From Streptomyces radicis (lineage in GTDB: Bacteria; Actinomycetota; Actinomycetes; Streptomycetales; Streptomycetaceae), in NCBI RefSeq assembly GCF_003626575.1, contig NZ_RBDY01000005.1, positions 244,702 to 308,701 of the forward strand: a stretch of 64,000 bases of DNA. The letters are read 5' to 3'. The number at the start of each line of letters is the position of its first letter. Within the stretch, counting starts at the first letter, position 1. The translations under genes were made by a program, and so were the position numbers. The notes beneath the pieces were generated by a model. It saw only the letters and a list, made by a program, of their open reading frames with translations, did not search any database and was not told the origin of the DNA. Below are positions 62,550-64,000 of this stretch, piece by piece.

Positions 62550-63575
62550 TTGATCAAGCCAGAGCCGCCACGACGAGCAACCATCTATGAGGTGGCCCGT
62601 CTGGCCGGGGTCTCGCACCAGACCGTCTCGCGCTACCTTCGCGGTGAACGCCTGAAGCCGGCGACCCGGGAGAAGGTCGACGCAGCGGTCAAGGACCTCG
62701 ACTACCGTCCGAACCAGCTGGCCCGCTCCATGCGCACGCGCCGCACCAACCGGCTCGCCGTGGTGCTGCCCATGCCGAGCACGTTCCCCCTGCGGCTGCT
62801 CAGCGCCGCGTCGGCCACGGCGCACAAGGCCGACTACGAGCTGGAGCTGGTCAGCGTGGAGGGCGGCTCCGAGGCTCGTTCCGACCGGGTGCGCGAGCTG
62901 GCCGAATCGGGCCGGGTCGAGGGCATCCTGTCGCTGGCGTCGCTGGACGAGGACATCGGGTCCACGTCTCCGGTGCCCGTGCTGACCACAGGGGACTACG
63001 ACGACCAGATGCGCGGTCTAGGGCTGCTCGCCGACGGCTCGCCGGTCGTCGACGTCATCGAGTACCTCGTCTCCCTGGGCCACCAGGACTTCCTCCATGT
63101 CGCGGGGTCCCAGAGCTGGGCTTCGGCGCGGAACCGCAAGCGCGTCTACCTGGAGACGATCGAGCGCCTCGGTCTTCGGTCGCACGGCGTGGTCGACGGG
63201 AACTGGTCGGCCCGGTCCGGCTACGACGCCATCGTCGACCTGCCCGACGACACGGAGGTCACCGCCGTCGTCGCCGTCAACGACACCGTTGCCATGGGGG
63301 TGGTGCGCGGCGCGTTGTCGCGGCGCTGGCAGGTCCCGCGCGACCTCAGCGTCTTCGGCTGGGACGACGACGAGATCGCGCGCTTCGCCACCCCTTCGCT
63401 CTCGACCATCGCCATCGACCGTGAGGCGCAGGGACGGGACGCGATGCTGCGGCTCATCGCGGCCATCCGAGGAGAGCCGGTGCCGGAGTCCGGCGTGCGC
63501 TCGATCAACCGGCTGGTGCCGCGCGAGTCCACGGGGCGGCCGCGCCAGGGACCCGCCCCGGCGCGGCAGGGCTGA
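62550..63575 (+). CDS. LacI-family transcriptional repressor
   Basis: About 341 residues: HTH ATIYEVARLAGVSHQTVSRY, hinge YRPNQLARSMRTRRTNRLAV, effector domain with VAVNDTVAMGVVRGAL and FGWDDDEIARFATPSLSTIA. Divergent from the second sugar ABC operon, with a perfect palindrome between them. The TTG start is selected because GGAGGGG ends three bases before it and it leaves a short lead into the HTH; ATGs at 62493 and 62523 are in frame with poorer ribosome sites. Confidence 0.88.
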   Translation: MIKPEPPRRATIYEVARLAGVSHQTVSRYLRGERLKPATREKVDAAVKDLDYRPNQLARSMRTRRTNRLAVVLPMPSTFPLRLLSAASATAHKADYELELVSVEGGSEARSDRVRELAESGRVEGILSLASLDEDIGSTSPVPVLTTGDYDDQMRGLGLLADGSPVVDVIEYLVSLGHQDFLHVAGSQSWASARNRKRVYLETIERLGLRSHGVVDGNWSARSGYDAIVDLPDDTEVTAVVAVNDTVAMGVVRGALSRRWQVPRDLSVFGWDDDEIARFATPSLSTIAIDREAQGRDAMLRLIAAIRGEPVPESGVRSINRLVPRESTGRPRQGPAPARQG

Positions 63576-63626
63576 CCGCCCCCCGGGGAGGGGGACGACC
63601 AGCGTCGGGCCGAGCACGCGGCGGCG

Positions 63627-64000
63627 TCAGGCGGCGGGCATGTGCTCTGTCACCCCCGGCAGTTCGTATTCGTCGCGGCGGCCGCACATGCCGTAGCCGC
63701 CCTCGCGGCTGGGGCTGGCGTCGAGTGCGGTGGCGTCGGCCAGATAGGCCGGGTCGCCCGCCTCGAGGGCGTCGAGCTGGTCGCCGGTGCGCCGCGCGGT
63801 GGCCAGGGGACCCTCGCGCCACAGCTCACGCCACGCGGGGACCTTGACCCGCACCAGGCGGGCGGCGGCGCGCTGGAACTCCAGATACGGACCGTTGTCC
63901 CCGGCCGCCAACGCCTCCCGCAGCGGGAGGAACCCCTCGACGGCCAGATCACGGCGCCTGCGCGCCGCCGCCTCCGCCTCAGACCCCGACTTCGCCGGGA
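63627..64000 (-). CDS. Unrecognised protein, C-terminal ~123 residues (partial, start beyond right edge)
   Basis: The frame is open to the window edge and G/C-biased at third positions. It reads FLPLREALAAGDNGPYLEFQ, ARLVRVKVPAWRELW, RRTGDQLDALEAGDPAYLAD, GGYGMCGRRDEYELPG. I do not recognise the family. The Leu- and Ala-rich helices suggest a soluble protein; its convergent arrangement with the LacI gene marks a new transcription unit. Confidence 0.6.
   Translation of the reverse strand, partial: PAKSGSEAEAAARRRRDLAVEGFLPLREALAAGDNGPYLEFQRAAARLVRVKVPAWRELWREGPLATARRTGDQLDALEAGDPAYLADATALDASPSREGGYGMCGRRDEYELPGVTEHMPAA

Overview
The window is very GC-rich, its genes use G/C at third codon positions, and it carries a conservon, Scr1/DUF397 regulatory genes, a DUF574 methyltransferase, TTA (bldA-type) codons and sugar ABC operons without their own ATPase. 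All of this points to a Streptomyces or a close relative in the Streptomycetaceae. I could not run any search; family names below come from motifs read in the translations.

Layout. 1-6.6 kb (-): first ~2200 residues of a modular type I polyketide synthase, with an odd loading module (shortened, Cys-less ketosynthase, then AT-ACP), followed by KS-AT-DH-KR. 7.3-11.2 kb (-): a complete conservon, cvnA-B-C-D plus a P450 whose K-helix has ExxW instead of ExxR. 11.6-20 kb: PfkB sugar kinase, a chimeric gene relic, a glycerophosphotransferase-like gene interrupted by 14 copies of a 7-bp repeat, a STAND/TPR ATPase, a membrane protein, a lipase-like hydrolase and a DUF574 methyltransferase. 20.2-22.3 kb: an Scr1-type HTH regulator, a DUF397 protein and a divergent anti-sigma-type ATPase, with five 12-bp tandem repeats in the divergent promoter. 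22.3-29.2 kb: type II thioesterase, tRNA-Leu(GAG), a glycosyltransferase with a foreign C-terminus, a TPR membrane protein, a secreted beta-helix protein, TetR, and two gene fragments (a Tat signal peptide stub and a metallophosphoesterase tail).

29.5-38.2 kb: a catabolic locus with a XylR-type regulator, a Gfo/Idh/MocA oxidoreductase, a five-gene Liv-type ABC transporter and a TIM-barrel sugar isomerase/epimerase; the genes overlap by ATGA junctions. 38.5-42.5 kb: a giant secreted ThuA/sorbosone-dehydrogenase protein in which a LamG domain sits inside a CBM6. 42.7-46.1 kb (-): a compact four-gene cassette (radical SAM/SPASM, dTMP-kinase-like, EEP-family phosphodiesterase, MazG-like) lying between two identical 27-bp direct repeats, one of which is the 3' end of the neighbouring GH62 gene. 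This looks like an inserted module and is the best candidate for an undescribed system.

46.1-63.6 kb: plant cell-wall (mainly xylan) utilisation: GH62 arabinofuranosidase, GH30 xylanase with Tat signal, a CE1-type esterase, then two LacI-controlled sugar ABC operons. The first carries a beta-propeller glycosidase and a serine hydrolase, the second another GH30. Both lack an ATPase and probably share a multiple-sugar ATPase elsewhere (inference). The right edge cuts an unrecognised gene.
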